64,000 nucleotides of DNA from an uncultured Bacteroidota bacterium (GCA_903887415.1 CAISPO010000018.1:186001-250000), one strand, 5' to 3'. Counted from the first letter of the stretch, positions 33,259-42,525 are shown. The notes: generated by a model not told the origin, from the sequence alone. A program made the numbers and translations.

Positions 33259-35147
33259 TTCTCGGTTTCAACAGTTATATGTGTGTCAATAATTTTATCT
33301 GCAGATATAAAATACAGTTCTTCGGTTTTTTCTTTTTGCCCGTATAAGGAAGAGTACCAGCCATCACGTTTTTGAGGAGTGAGCGCTTCTCCCTTTTCAT
33401 TTCCGGCAGTAACCGATACTTTGTTTTTAAGGCCCAATGGCAAGTGCCACAGTTGTATCATCTTCATTTCATCAGGCGCGCCTGTCACCTCGTCTTTTAT
33501 TTCCCATTTCGGCGCGCCCTTTTGTTTAACTATGGTACGCTTGTGGGTGATCCCCTCTCTAATATAACTAAAGACATTCACCGCCCCTTCGAACCGATAA
33601 CTGTTTTCACGTGCCTCAAGGCGCTCAAACTTACCCTGAGTCCAATAGTACCATATAAACCGACCTCCCTTCAGCATCTGGTCTTTGTCGTCCAGCATCA
33701 CCGTGTTATGTGATCCGGTGCCACTGAAGTAACGCATCGTTTGTTCATCCGTATTGTACTTGTATGAACCTGCATCCGGTAAAATATTCTCTCCTTTATA
33801 CCAGATATCGAGGTGAAGATTGTCGGCCTGGGATGGCCTGTCTCTATAGCTGCCACATTTGATAAAGGTAAGTGTATCCGGCTCCCTGACTATGTAGTAC
33901 CCGCCTGTTGCAAAAGTGTGTGTACCATCACCTGGCCTCCACGTAATGGTTGTTTTAGCAATATTATACCAAGCAGTATCTTCAAGACTACCTACCGCAA
34001 TATCCATCCCCAGAACCGATGCCAAAGCCTCTAATTGCGGGCGATAGTCGCGAAAGTGCGAATTGCTCAATTTGAAGAATAATGCCCCGTCGTTGGCTCC
34101 ATAATTGGGCAACCAGCCATTCTCTTCTACCATGCAGGTTCTTAAAAATTCCATTGATTTCTGTGCCCGGTCATAAACTACATCGCCGAACCGCTCCCCA
34201 TTTTTTTCTGACAGTGCAATGCCCCATGTAAGCAACTGTACCACTACGCGGTGATAGTTCATTGAGAATTGGAGGTAGGTTCCATCTTCATATACCTGGT
34301 AAGCGATCTCTTTTTCAAACCAAGCCTTGCCTTTTTTCTTCCACACATCCGCTCCCGGCATGGTTGGGAAAAAAATGCCTGCAAGGTATAACGTCAGCGT
34401 TTCGGTAATTGCATGATTATTTCGCACTGCGATCCTCGAAAAATCAATATTGTCATACACGTGGTGCATGTGCCAGTATATGACATGCTGCATCTCATTA
34501 AATACTTCATCAGTAAGATGAGGGGAGTTGCGGTAATAATAAAGTGCAAAAACCCAGTTCAAAACACGCAATGACATTTCCTGGCTGCAGCGATAATTTG
34601 GCCCACAGTTTATAGGGTTGTTTTTTATCCATGAGCGTATCTCGTTAAATACAAATTCCGCCTGATCGTCTTTATAATGATAGTCGTAACGTATGATGTC
34701 GTAGAGATAAGAGAACCTTGACTTCTCCCATACAAACTTTATGTCGCCCGCTTCTTTAGAGTAATCGGCTATCTCGGTCCAGTGTTTATTTATATCATAC
34801 CGGTGGCCGGAATCAGGGTTGGTGACCCAGTCGTAGTCCTTTCCGAGGTTAACCTGCACACTGTTGAATAACAGGAAGATGCCGTTTTTGATATTGTCAA
34901 CGGTCTCTTTCAATTCAGGTTTCGGGTCGCGCTGAATTGTTAGCGACTCACGGTCTGCAAAGAAAAACTGGGCAGGTTGTTGTTTCCATTGCTCCAATGT
35001 GCCATATTGCCTGAAAAGCGGTGCTACGGGAAATTTTTTCTTTAGTAAACCGCTCCGGCGCATCAATTCATAGCGGGAACGGAAAACAATGTACCGCCAT
35101 CCCATGTTGCCTAAAAAATTGATTACTTTACTAAGTGTTCCCGCCAT
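33255..35147 (-). CDS. Heparinase II/III-like (alginate lyase family) protein
   Basis: 630 residues without a signal peptide. The N-terminal ~330 residues are a helical toroid: NWVFALYYY, VRNNHAITETLTLYLAGIFFP (Asn-His catalytic region of the family) and YHRVVVQLLTWGIAL. The C-terminal half is the heparinase II/III beta-sandwich (ADNLHLDIWYKGENILPDAGSY, GTGSHNTVMLDD). Lyases of this type cleave uronic-acid polysaccharides; in a biosynthesis operon it may trim or turn over the product. The lack of a visible secretion signal is odd for an enzyme acting on exported glycan. Confidence 0.88.
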   Translation of the reverse strand: MAGTLSKVINFLGNMGWRYIVFRSRYELMRRSGLLKKKFPVAPLFRQYGTLEQWKQQPAQFFFADRESLTIQRDPKPELKETVDNIKNGIFLLFNSVQVNLGKDYDWVTNPDSGHRYDINKHWTEIADYSKEAGDIKFVWEKSRFSYLYDIIRYDYHYKDDQAEFVFNEIRSWIKNNPINCGPNYRCSQEMSLRVLNWVFALYYYRNSPHLTDEVFNEMQHVIYWHMHHVYDNIDFSRIAVRNNHAITETLTLYLAGIFFPTMPGADVWKKKGKAWFEKEIAYQVYEDGTYLQFSMNYHRVVVQLLTWGIALSEKNGERFGDVVYDRAQKSMEFLRTCMVEENGWLPNYGANDGALFFKLSNSHFRDYRPQLEALASVLGMDIAVGSLEDTAWYNIAKTTITWRPGDGTHTFATGGYYIVREPDTLTFIKCGSYRDRPSQADNLHLDIWYKGENILPDAGSYKYNTDEQTMRYFSGTGSHNTVMLDDKDQMLKGGRFIWYYWTQGKFERLEARENSYRFEGAVNVFSYIREGITHKRTIVKQKGAPKWEIKDEVTGAPDEMKMIQLWHLPLGLKNKVSVTAGNEKGEALTPQKRDGWYSSLYGQKEKTEELYFISADKIIDTHITVETEK

Positions 35148-35157
35148 CTAACTCACA

Positions 35158-37812
35158 TCAAAGCGTTACAATAAACTCTGTGCCTTCATTTACTTTGCTC
35201 TTCACTTCTATTTTCCCTCCCAGAGACTCCACTTGCGTTTTTGTGATATAGAGCCCTATGCCCTTGCTATCGTAGCCCTGGTGGAATACAGCATTCAGTT
35301 TAAATATCCGGTCGGCATATCTGGTCAGGTCTATACCTAAGCCATTGTCTTTGACGATGACCTGCACCTTTTCATTTTTTACATGTGCGCTTATCGTGAT
35401 CTCGGGTGAAACATCGGGCCTTGAATACTTCAGCGAGTTACTGATGAAATTGTACAGTATATTTTCCAGGTAGGCCTTTGGATAGCTAACCGTGTTAACT
35501 TCCAGGTTGAGCTGGATCTTTGCATGTTTTTCAAAAATAGTGCTATAGAGCTGTGTGGTAATATCGTTTACCAGTTCGGCAATATTACAGTCGTTGTGGG
35601 GTATTTCTTTATCCAGTTTTATCTTCGTGATCTCCATTAGGGTAGCCAGGCTGCTCATCAGTGCAGAGCTGCTTTCTTCTATCAGCTCGAGGGCTTCCTC
35701 CTGTGTAAAAAGATCGCTTATCGAATTTTCGGATTCTGATGTGTCGCCTTTATATTTTGCAGACAATCCCCGGGACAACATTTTAATATTAGCTGCCGGG
35801 CCGCGCAAATTGTGGGCGATAATATGGCTGAGGTCTTCGAGTTGCGAGATTTTATTGACAAGGTTTATCCTTGTAGCCTCCATTTCCGCATTCTTTCTCT
35901 GCAATTCGTTTTCCAGCTCCTTCCGCTTTGTAATATCCAAAACCTGCGCAATCACAAATTTCGGGGAATCATCATTATTCCATACCACGGATACAGTGAG
36001 CGACACTAGAATGATCTTCTTTTTCTTCGAGATGTACCGCTTCTCAATATTGTAGGTGGAGATTTGCCTTGTGAGGAGCTTCCTTACAAGCGCATCGTCG
36101 TTGTGAAGGTCATCAGGGTAAGTAATATCCCGGAGCGTAAGCCGGAGCAGCTCATCCTTACTGTATCCTATCATACCGCACAGTACATTGTTCACATCCA
36201 GCCACGCACCTTCCGGGCTTATCAGGGCCATACCTATCCCCGAATAGTCGAACGCATTGGCAAATGTATCGCGGCTGGTCTTTAAAGACTGCTCTGCCAG
36301 TATGCGGTCTGTAATATTCAGCCCGTAACCGATCATCATTTGCAGGTCGCCGTGTTTATCAAATACGGGGAACATGATACGGAGATGGTATTCGATGTCT
36401 CCGGCAGGGTTGTGGAGTTTTTCCTCCCATTGTATCGGTTGTTTTTCACTTTTTGCAGTATTGAATATCGCTCTCCTTCTTTCCGCGATAGACAGTGGCT
36501 TATCCCTCGCCCTGCAATAATCTTCATCTGTTTTGCCAATAAGCCATTTTCGCAATTCGTCGTCTTTAATAGCAATAGGGTTGATGAAGAGATACCTGTG
36601 CTGCGCATCAAACACAACTATATCCGCTGCAATTGAGTTAAGCACCTGCTCGTAAAACATGCGCTGCTCTTCCAGTTTTTTTTCTTCGTTCTTCTGGTTG
36701 GTCACATCTGTAAATTTCCAGATGCCGCCCTTATAGTTGTTTCCAAATGTGAGCGGTATATAATCTCTCGTAAAAACCCTGCCGTCAGCAAGCGGCCATG
36801 CCTCTTCGAGTATAATTTCATTTTTTTCAAGGATCTCATCTGTCCGTTTAGGGAATTTATCATATTCCTTATAGAAATATTTGCTGATGCACAGGCTCTT
36901 GCTAACATCCTTTCCTACGAGCTGATCCGGGGAGCCAGTAATGTTGTACATATTGCAAAACATCTGGTTTGCAAAAATAATTTTTCGGGATTCATCCGTA
37001 ACCAATATCCCGTTTTGCAGGTTATTTATGAGTTTTGATAAGAGCTCGGCAGCCCCGGAATATCTTTCTTCTGATATTTTACGGTCGGTAATATCAGTTT
37101 GTGTGCCTAAGAATCTTAAAGGCTTGCCGTCTGGTGTAAAAGAAACGGCAATTCCCCGGCTTAATATCCACTTATAACTGCCATCCTTGCACAAATACCT
37201 GAATTCTACAGTGAACGATGGCGTTTTTCCAGAAAGGTAATCTTCCCGTAATTTCATGTAGTGCAGCATGTCGTCAGGGTGTACCTTTGAAGCCCATTGG
37301 GTCCTTGTACTTATTTCAGCAGATGAGTACCCAAATTCTTCATGCCATTTGTCAGAAAAATAAATTTTATCGGTCTGCAGGTTCACATCCCACATCCCAT
37401 CTCCGGCAGCATCTAGAGCCAGCTTCCATTTGTCTTCTATTAATGATACGCCTTCTTTCTTCGAAAGATTTTTTATGACAACAAACAAAAATTCTTTGTC
37501 GGGGTGGATGGGTAGAACACGGATGCTGTATGTTGCAGTGTATTGCTCGTGCGATATAGTATATTCAATGCTGCCGTTATCCCTGCTTTCAAAACTTTTT
37601 GCTACCAGGCCGTCTATTTCACCAAGAATTTTCTCATTACCAGCCTCAATGATCTGTTTGCCGAGGAACCGGGTAGTGTCAGCCAATTTATAACTGGCGC
37701 TTTCCCATATCCTGGTAATAACATGATCTTTCGATACCTCTGCAACAATATCACTCAACTGCAGCAGTGCATTTGCGACCGTTTCAATATCCTTTGCCCG
37801 GGTTTTGACCAT
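35158..37812 (-). CDS. Multi-PAS sensor histidine kinase inside the polysaccharide operon
   Basis: 884 residues, no membrane helix. At least four PAS/PAC units follow each other, e.g. EDKWKLALDAAGDGMWDVNLQTDKIYFSD (PAS-fold 3 type), LINNLQNGILVTDESRKIIFANQMFC, VLNSIAADIVVFDAQHRYLFIN and AFDYSGIGMALISPEGAWLDVN. A coiled coil leads to the phosphoacceptor HNLRGPAANIK, and the HATPase has NFISNSLKYS, VKDNGLGIDL and GIGLYITK. Its spacing is 10 bases to the heparinase-like gene and 9 bases to the epimerase, so it is embedded in the operon. No receiver or response regulator is next to it, so its partner is unknown. Confidence 0.93.
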   Translation of the reverse strand: MVKTRAKDIETVANALLQLSDIVAEVSKDHVITRIWESASYKLADTTRFLGKQIIEAGNEKILGEIDGLVAKSFESRDNGSIEYTISHEQYTATYSIRVLPIHPDKEFLFVVIKNLSKKEGVSLIEDKWKLALDAAGDGMWDVNLQTDKIYFSDKWHEEFGYSSAEISTRTQWASKVHPDDMLHYMKLREDYLSGKTPSFTVEFRYLCKDGSYKWILSRGIAVSFTPDGKPLRFLGTQTDITDRKISEERYSGAAELLSKLINNLQNGILVTDESRKIIFANQMFCNMYNITGSPDQLVGKDVSKSLCISKYFYKEYDKFPKRTDEILEKNEIILEEAWPLADGRVFTRDYIPLTFGNNYKGGIWKFTDVTNQKNEEKKLEEQRMFYEQVLNSIAADIVVFDAQHRYLFINPIAIKDDELRKWLIGKTDEDYCRARDKPLSIAERRRAIFNTAKSEKQPIQWEEKLHNPAGDIEYHLRIMFPVFDKHGDLQMMIGYGLNITDRILAEQSLKTSRDTFANAFDYSGIGMALISPEGAWLDVNNVLCGMIGYSKDELLRLTLRDITYPDDLHNDDALVRKLLTRQISTYNIEKRYISKKKKIILVSLTVSVVWNNDDSPKFVIAQVLDITKRKELENELQRKNAEMEATRINLVNKISQLEDLSHIIAHNLRGPAANIKMLSRGLSAKYKGDTSESENSISDLFTQEEALELIEESSSALMSSLATLMEITKIKLDKEIPHNDCNIAELVNDITTQLYSTIFEKHAKIQLNLEVNTVSYPKAYLENILYNFISNSLKYSRPDVSPEITISAHVKNEKVQVIVKDNGLGIDLTRYADRIFKLNAVFHQGYDSKGIGLYITKTQVESLGGKIEVKSKVNEGTEFIVTL

Positions 37813-37821
37813 AACTCAAAC

Positions 37822-38922
37822 TTAGCTTAAACCAAAAATTCTGGCAATATGCTTTACAATTCTTCCGGATGTTTTGCCATCCCACAATTCGGGTATCGCT
37901 CCTTTTTTCCATTGCCCTGAAAATAGCTTTTCAAAAGCAGGGGCGATACTTTTTGGATCAGTACCCAACAACTCGTTAGTGCCTACTGTACATGTTTCCG
38001 GGCGCTCTGTGCTATCCCTTAGCGTCATGCAAGGCACGCTCATCACTGTTGCCTCTTCGGTTATTCCGCCCGAATCCGTAATTACCGCTTTGGCATTTTT
38101 TACAAGATAATTAAATTCAAGATAACCCAAAGGATCGATCACGTGCAAGTTACTTGCGTTTATCGCCATGTTTTCCAGCATTTTAGCGGTGCGTGGGTGT
38201 ACCGGAAAGATAACTGGTATGCCCTGTGAAGCACGAACGATCTCGGTTATCAATTCTTTAAGTTTTTCTTTATCATCAACGTTTGCCGGGCGGTGCAGCG
38301 TCATCATGATATAGCCCTTTTCAATAAGTCCGAACCTATTCCATAGCTCAGGTTTTGTGAACCGGGGCATCTGTTTATACAAAGTATCGATCATGGTATT
38401 ACCTACAAAAAATACCTGGCTGTCTGCTATTCCTGCCTTACGGAGATTATTATTAGCAACGTCCGATGTGGTAAAGAAATAATCAGTGATCGCATCGGTC
38501 ACTATCCGGTTGATCTCCTCCGGCATGGTCCAGTCGCCAGACCGGATACCGCCTTCCACATGCGCTACTTTGGTATTGTTCACTTTTTTTGCGGCTATAG
38601 AACATGCCATTGTAGATGTTACATCGCCTACCACCACGCAGAGGTCGCAGGGCGTATCGAGCAGCAGCTTTTCGTAACCTATCATTATCCTGCCGGTCTG
38701 CTCTGCCTGTGTGCCGGAACCTACCTCCAGGTTATGATGCGGGGCCGGGATGCCAAGCTGCTCAAAAAAATCACCACTCATTTTTTTGTCATAATGCTGG
38801 CCAGTATGCACCAGCCTGTAGTTCATATCAATACCCGTTGCCCGTATCGCTTCTATCGCTTCTATAATAGGCGCGATCTTAATAAAATTCGGCCTTGCCC
38901 CTGCTATAATGTCTATTAACAT
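37822..38922 (-). CDS. wecB: UDP-N-acetylglucosamine 2-epimerase, non-hydrolysing
   Basis: 366 residues. WecB/MnaA signatures: IAGARPNFIKIAPI, HTGQHYDKKMS, VVVGDVTSTMACSIAA, HVEGGIRSGDWTMPEEINR, TLHRPANVD, and ITDSGGITEEATVMSVPCMTLRDSTERPE. It interconverts UDP-GlcNAc and UDP-ManNAc for surface glycan. The SDW in place of the more usual SxD/FNR after GGIRS suggests a subfamily acting on a modified sugar, which I cannot resolve. Followed at 9 bases by the PAS kinase. Confidence 0.92.
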   Translation of the reverse strand: MLIDIIAGARPNFIKIAPIIEAIEAIRATGIDMNYRLVHTGQHYDKKMSGDFFEQLGIPAPHHNLEVGSGTQAEQTGRIMIGYEKLLLDTPCDLCVVVGDVTSTMACSIAAKKVNNTKVAHVEGGIRSGDWTMPEEINRIVTDAITDYFFTTSDVANNNLRKAGIADSQVFFVGNTMIDTLYKQMPRFTKPELWNRFGLIEKGYIMMTLHRPANVDDKEKLKELITEIVRASQGIPVIFPVHPRTAKMLENMAINASNLHVIDPLGYLEFNYLVKNAKAVITDSGGITEEATVMSVPCMTLRDSTERPETCTVGTNELLGTDPKSIAPAFEKLFSGQWKKGAIPELWDGKTSGRIVKHIARIFGLS

Positions 38923-38932
38923 AAACCCAAAC

Positions 38933-38946
38933 CCCGCTCGTGCGGG
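38933..38946. terminator. Hairpin between epimerase and oxidoreductase genes
   Basis: CCCGC (38933-38937) pairs with GCGGG (38942-38946) around TCGT; TTTT follows on the plus strand and GGGGTTTGGGTTT on the minus strand. It stands just upstream of the epimerase start and could attenuate transcription within the minus-strand locus. Confidence 0.45.
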
Positions 38947-39009
38947 CTTTTATTGTTAAAAATAAAAACTGCCCAATCAATGCCCTGATCCTAAAACCAA
39001 TTCCAACAG

Positions 39010-41172
39010 CTAAATAGTTGGTTCCCCTTTAGGGGACAGGGGTTTCACAGATATCCATTCCCTTTTCATCAAACTTTCTATTGCTGCGAAAGATGCCAGT
39101 GTAGTATTCACGATTTCATCCATGGGAATCAATTGCGCTCCGCCGTTCTTCACTCTTTCAACCAATAACCTGAATTGCGCGCTATGTCCTTTGTCGATGT
39201 TTGTTTTCAGCTTCGAGAAGCCCTTTGTACCAAAGCCCTCCGTCACCATAAAATTGTCGGTAATTATCGTGCGCTCCTGCGCATATACTTCTATTCTTTC
39301 TTTCGAATAGGCCTTCGATCCATTCGAAAAATAGTTGATGACGCCGGTACTTCCGTTCTCATATTGCAGCAGTATAGACGCATTATCCGTATTGGCCTGC
39401 GGGTTCTCGCCCATTGCGTTCATGCAGACAGCCTTTATCTTGCTGCCTGTGAGAAAAGTAATGAGGTCCATGTAGTGGCATGCTTCGCCTACTATACGCC
39501 CGCCGCCGGTTTTCATGTCATGCACCCATATATTGGCAGGGATATTGCCGGAGTTCATAGTAGCAACTACATTCATTTGCGCATCACCCACCAATTGTTT
39601 CACGCGCTGCATATGCGGCGAAAAACGGCGGTTAAACCCAACAGTTAGTGTTTTACTGCCATTATATACCGCCAGCACGTTATCAAGTTCTTCTTTGTTC
39701 AACGCAAGAGGTTTCTCTACAAAAACATGCTTGCCCGCGCTGAGTCCTTCGGCAGCCATATGCGCATGTTCATTGCTGCGCGTGGTTATCATCACAAGGT
39801 CTATCGCCGGATCTGCAATTATACTCTTATAGTCTGTTGTGCTTTTACCTATCTTATATTTTTTTGCCAGTGATGTGCCGGTAAGCCCAGAAGCGCTGGC
39901 GATAGCATACAATGGCGCTCCAATAGCGCTCAAAGCTGGCACCATGGTCATCGCGGTATAGTTGCCTGCACCAATGATACCTATCCCGCCATTGCCGGGC
40001 GCGAATGTACCGCTGGTTATCCGCACCGTATCAGCAGGATTGCTGTCCTCCGGGTATTCAAGAATCGAAGCTATAGAGGAGCCGCTGCTAATGTTTGCGT
40101 AAATTTTCTGGTATTCAGTCAGCGGCACCAGCTCCGTTATCAAGGAATTTACTTCCAGCTTTCCGCTGCTTATCGTTTGCAATAGCGCTTTAAAGTTGCG
40201 TTGCTCTGTCCATCTTACAAAAGGTAGCGGATAGTCTATGCCACCCTTCTCATAACTATCGTCATAACGGCCAGGTCCATAGGAGCAGGACACCTGGAAG
40301 GTCAATTCTTTTTCATAAAAATCTGCCCGGCTGATATTAAGCCCTATCACGCCAACAAGTATTATCCGCCCTCTTTTACGGCTCATCTTTGCCGCATCTG
40401 CAATGATTTCATCGGTCTTGGCAGATGCAGTAATTATTACCCCATCGGCTCCGGTGCCATCGGTTAATTCTGTTACCAGCTTCATCACATCAGCGCCATC
40501 TTTCGGATTTATCGCGATGATCCCTTTTTTCTTCGCTATCTCTATTTTATTGGCATCAAGATCAATGCCTATTACGCGGCAGCCATTAGCTACCAGAAGC
40601 TCTGCTGTTATTAACCCGATTAGCCCCAGCCCCACAACAACAATGGTCTCGCCAAGCTGCGGATCACAAAGACGTATTCCCTGCAATCCTATCGAGCCAA
40701 TAACGGTAAAAGTCGCTTCGTCATCACTTACATTGGCAGGTATGTGGGCGCACAGGTTTTTAGGCACACACACAAATTCCGCATGTTGCCCGTTGCTGGC
40801 TACTCTGTCGCCGATCTTAAAATCAGTCACCCCTTCCCCCACTGCGATGACCCTCCCCACATTGCAATAGCCAAGCGGCAGAGGCTGCCCCAGTTTATTA
40901 AATACTGTTGTAAGCGTTGGTTTTAGCCCTTCAGTTTTTATTTTGTCTAGCACCTGCTTCACCCTGTCCGGCTGCTGCCGGGCTTTTTGGAGCATGTTCG
41001 CCCTGCCAAATTCCACCAGCATACGTTCGGTTCCGATGGATACCAGCGTTCGCGTGGTTTTAATTAATACGCACCCCCTCCTTACCTTAGGAGCAGGCAC
41101 TTCTTCTAAAACAGTTTCCCCGTTTTTGAAAGACTGAATGATTTGTTTCAATGTATAATCGCTTAGCAGCAA
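39010..41172 (-). CDS. Two-domain oxidoreductase: zinc-type alcohol dehydrogenase fused to Gfo/Idh/MocA
   Basis: 720 residues. The first ~360 are a medium-chain dehydrogenase: SIGTERMLVEFG, PLGYCNVGRVIAVGEGV, GDRVASNGQHAEFV, and nucleotide binding at GETIVVVGLGLIGLITAELL. The second half starts at GGIGIIGAGNYTAMTMVPAL (Rossmann) and has VFVEKPLALN, the EKP motif of Gfo/Idh/MocA enzymes, and GGGRIVGEACHYMDL. Such fusions are frequent in exopolysaccharide loci with heparinase-like proteins; the substrate is a nucleotide sugar or sugar by inference. The last residues (LSPKGEPTI) are encoded by a cccctgtcccct-type dispersed repeat. Confidence 0.9.
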   Translation of the reverse strand: MLLSDYTLKQIIQSFKNGETVLEEVPAPKVRRGCVLIKTTRTLVSIGTERMLVEFGRANMLQKARQQPDRVKQVLDKIKTEGLKPTLTTVFNKLGQPLPLGYCNVGRVIAVGEGVTDFKIGDRVASNGQHAEFVCVPKNLCAHIPANVSDDEATFTVIGSIGLQGIRLCDPQLGETIVVVGLGLIGLITAELLVANGCRVIGIDLDANKIEIAKKKGIIAINPKDGADVMKLVTELTDGTGADGVIITASAKTDEIIADAAKMSRKRGRIILVGVIGLNISRADFYEKELTFQVSCSYGPGRYDDSYEKGGIDYPLPFVRWTEQRNFKALLQTISSGKLEVNSLITELVPLTEYQKIYANISSGSSIASILEYPEDSNPADTVRITSGTFAPGNGGIGIIGAGNYTAMTMVPALSAIGAPLYAIASASGLTGTSLAKKYKIGKSTTDYKSIIADPAIDLVMITTRSNEHAHMAAEGLSAGKHVFVEKPLALNKEELDNVLAVYNGSKTLTVGFNRRFSPHMQRVKQLVGDAQMNVVATMNSGNIPANIWVHDMKTGGGRIVGEACHYMDLITFLTGSKIKAVCMNAMGENPQANTDNASILLQYENGSTGVINYFSNGSKAYSKERIEVYAQERTIITDNFMVTEGFGTKGFSKLKTNIDKGHSAQFRLLVERVKNGGAQLIPMDEIVNTTLASFAAIESLMKREWISVKPLSPKGEPTI
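39023..39042. repeat. CCCCTGTCCCCT-type dispersed repeat overlapping a gene end
   Basis: Minus strand CCCCTGTCCCCT followed by AAAGGGGA, which forms a TCCCC/GGGGA hairpin. The same 12-base word follows the P5C dehydrogenase gene at 15530-15541. Here it encodes the C-terminus of the oxidoreductase. Confidence 0.55.
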
Positions 41173-41185
41173 AAGATGAAAAGGA

Positions 41186-41201
41186 GATACATGAATGTAT
41201 C
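41186..41201. promoter_or_regulatory. 7-bp palindrome in the oxidoreductase leader
   Basis: GATACAT-GA-ATGTATC, a perfect dyad 14 bases upstream of the start at 41172 and downstream of a candidate minus-strand TACCTTTA (41233 to 41226). It could be an operator or an RNA hairpin. Confidence 0.4.
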
Positions 41202-41277
41202 TTTATCTATTTGCAGTTTCCGTGGTAAAGGTAACGAATATAGAGCATTGAAAAGATAGCCCAAAAGAACCAAATAA

Positions 41278-41907
41278 TTACTTCACACCGAAAGAAAAAC
41301 CAACAGCAACGATAATGCCGCCGGGAGAAAGTATCTTGATCGTCTCTACAGAGACATCATCGATCGGGGTGCCCGCGGTTTGCGTAAAACGGTTGCTGCC
41401 GTTGAGTGGCACCGTATAGCCAAGCTCTATGTAAAACCGGCTTTTATTACGCCCCAATGCCCAGTAACGGTATGCTGCAAACATCAGGTTTACCTGCGGG
41501 TTCAATTGCAGTTCCACAGGCTCAGTGGAACCGTCAATTGTGGGCAGATTATCATCGAAATTCTTTAAGCCGGTGCTATAGGTGATCCCCGATCCAAACG
41601 CCCAACCAAAATGGCAGGGCTTCAGAAAATATTTTGCACCGCCATACAGCTTCTCTCCCCAAGTGCTGATACCTACTCCGCCATCTACAGAAAAATGCTG
41701 CGAAACAGGCACCTCTGCATTTACCCCTACTATGCCTGTATTGTTGTTCCAGCCGGTGCTTAAAGCAATAAAGAAAGACGGGCATTTACCGGGAGTGGCT
41801 TTATTTTTCTCTTTCTTATAGGGTTTGCGCTCGGAGCCATCGGTGCTTTGTGCAAATACGTTCAGGCTTACCAATGCCATGGATAGGAACAGTATTATTT
41901 TTTTCAT
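41278..41907 (-). CDS. Secreted outer-membrane beta-barrel-like protein
   Basis: 209 residues from ATG 41907 (MKKIILFLSMALVSLNVFAQ, a clear signal peptide); the frame extends 49 codons further but that part lies upstream of the promoter element. A basic stretch (RKPYKKEKNK) follows, then amphipathic strands with Gly and aromatics (VNAEVPVSQHFSVDGGVGIS, WAFGSGITYS, KSRFYIELGYTVPL), ending IIVAVGFSFGVK. This is the pattern of an 8- to 10-stranded OmpW/OmpA-like barrel. Function unknown; possibly the only outer-membrane component encoded in the polysaccharide locus. Confidence 0.75.
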   Translation of the reverse strand: MKKIILFLSMALVSLNVFAQSTDGSERKPYKKEKNKATPGKCPSFFIALSTGWNNNTGIVGVNAEVPVSQHFSVDGGVGISTWGEKLYGGAKYFLKPCHFGWAFGSGITYSTGLKNFDDNLPTIDGSTEPVELQLNPQVNLMFAAYRYWALGRNKSRFYIELGYTVPLNGSNRFTQTAGTPIDDVSVETIKILSPGGIIVAVGFSFGVK

Positions 41908-41921
41908 AAAAAAGTTTGCAT

Positions 41922-41929
41922 CAAATTTA
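41922..41929 (-). promoter_or_regulatory. -7 promoter element of the barrel protein gene
   Basis: Minus strand TAAATTTG matches TAnnTTTG, 15 bases before the ATG at 41907; supports the shorter start. Confidence 0.5.
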
Positions 41930-41965
41930 AGGAATATCGAAATTATATAATAGCCTATTAGGGGC

Positions 41966-41996
41966 TTGTTCAAAATTGAATAAACAAGTAAATTTG
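41966..41996 (+). promoter_or_regulatory. Promoter of the toxin-antitoxin operon
   Basis: TTG (41966-41968), 20 bases, TAAATTTG (41989-41996), a good match to the Bacteroidota consensus, 14 bases before the antitoxin ATG. Confidence 0.65.
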
Positions 41997-42010
41997 TGTA
42001 AAGAGGTTTT

Positions 42011-42247
42011 ATGACTGCGACCGAAGCATTAAGGAAACAAGCAAAAAAATACATTGATAAGGCTGATGAGCGTTCGCTCCGCAGAATAAATGCAATTTTG
42101 GAAATTGATAGCCAGGAAGACTTTTGGGACCATCTTCCTGATCACGTAAAAAATGATGTTGATGAAGCCTTAAAAGAATCAGCGATGGGAGCAGGTAAAA
42201 CAAATGCCGAGGTTATGAAGAAATATGACAAATGGCGTACGAAATAA
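42011..42247 (+). CDS. Antitoxin of a ParE/RelE-type toxin-antitoxin pair
   Basis: 78 residues, highly charged and helical (EALRKQAKKYIDKADERSLRRINAILEID, VKNDVDEALKESAMG). It ends with a toxin-wrapping type tail (TNAEVMKKYDKW). It overlaps the toxin gene by 16 bases. By order and size it is the antitoxin; it lacks a clear HTH or ribbon-helix-helix. It resembles the addiction-module proteins of Bacteroidota that precede RelE/ParE toxins. Confidence 0.8.
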   Translation: MTATEALRKQAKKYIDKADERSLRRINAILEIDSQEDFWDHLPDHVKNDVDEALKESAMGAGKTNAEVMKKYDKWRTK

Positions 42248-42525
42248 TATGGCTCCCTAAAGCGGAACAACGATATGAGCAGATAATAGAGTGGCTCTAT
42301 GAAAACTGGACAGCGCGTGAAATTGAAAATTTTGTTGCCCGAACTGATGAGATACTTGAATTGATCAGTATAAGCCCTGAAATATTCAGGGTATCAGAAA
42401 GAAAAAATATCCGGCAGGTTGTAATTACAAAACATAACACGTTGCTCTATCGCAAAAAGGGCAAAATAATTGAATTGATTACATTCTTTGACACTCGTCA
42501 AAAACCAAATAAAAAATTTAAATAA
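42232..42525 (+). CDS. RelE/ParE family toxin
   Basis: 97 residues with the family pattern: YEIIWLPKAEQRYEQIIEWLYENW, a helical NFVARTDEILELISISPEIF, then strands RQVVITKHNTLLYRKKGKIIELITFFDTRQKP. The Tyr-Arg-Lys cluster and the FDTRQ end are typical. ParE poisons gyrase and RelE cleaves mRNA; which applies is not decidable from sequence alone. It overlaps the antitoxin and is the only plus-strand unit in the minus-strand polysaccharide locus. Confidence 0.87.
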   Translation: MAYEIIWLPKAEQRYEQIIEWLYENWTAREIENFVARTDEILELISISPEIFRVSERKNIRQVVITKHNTLLYRKKGKIIELITFFDTRQKPNKKFK

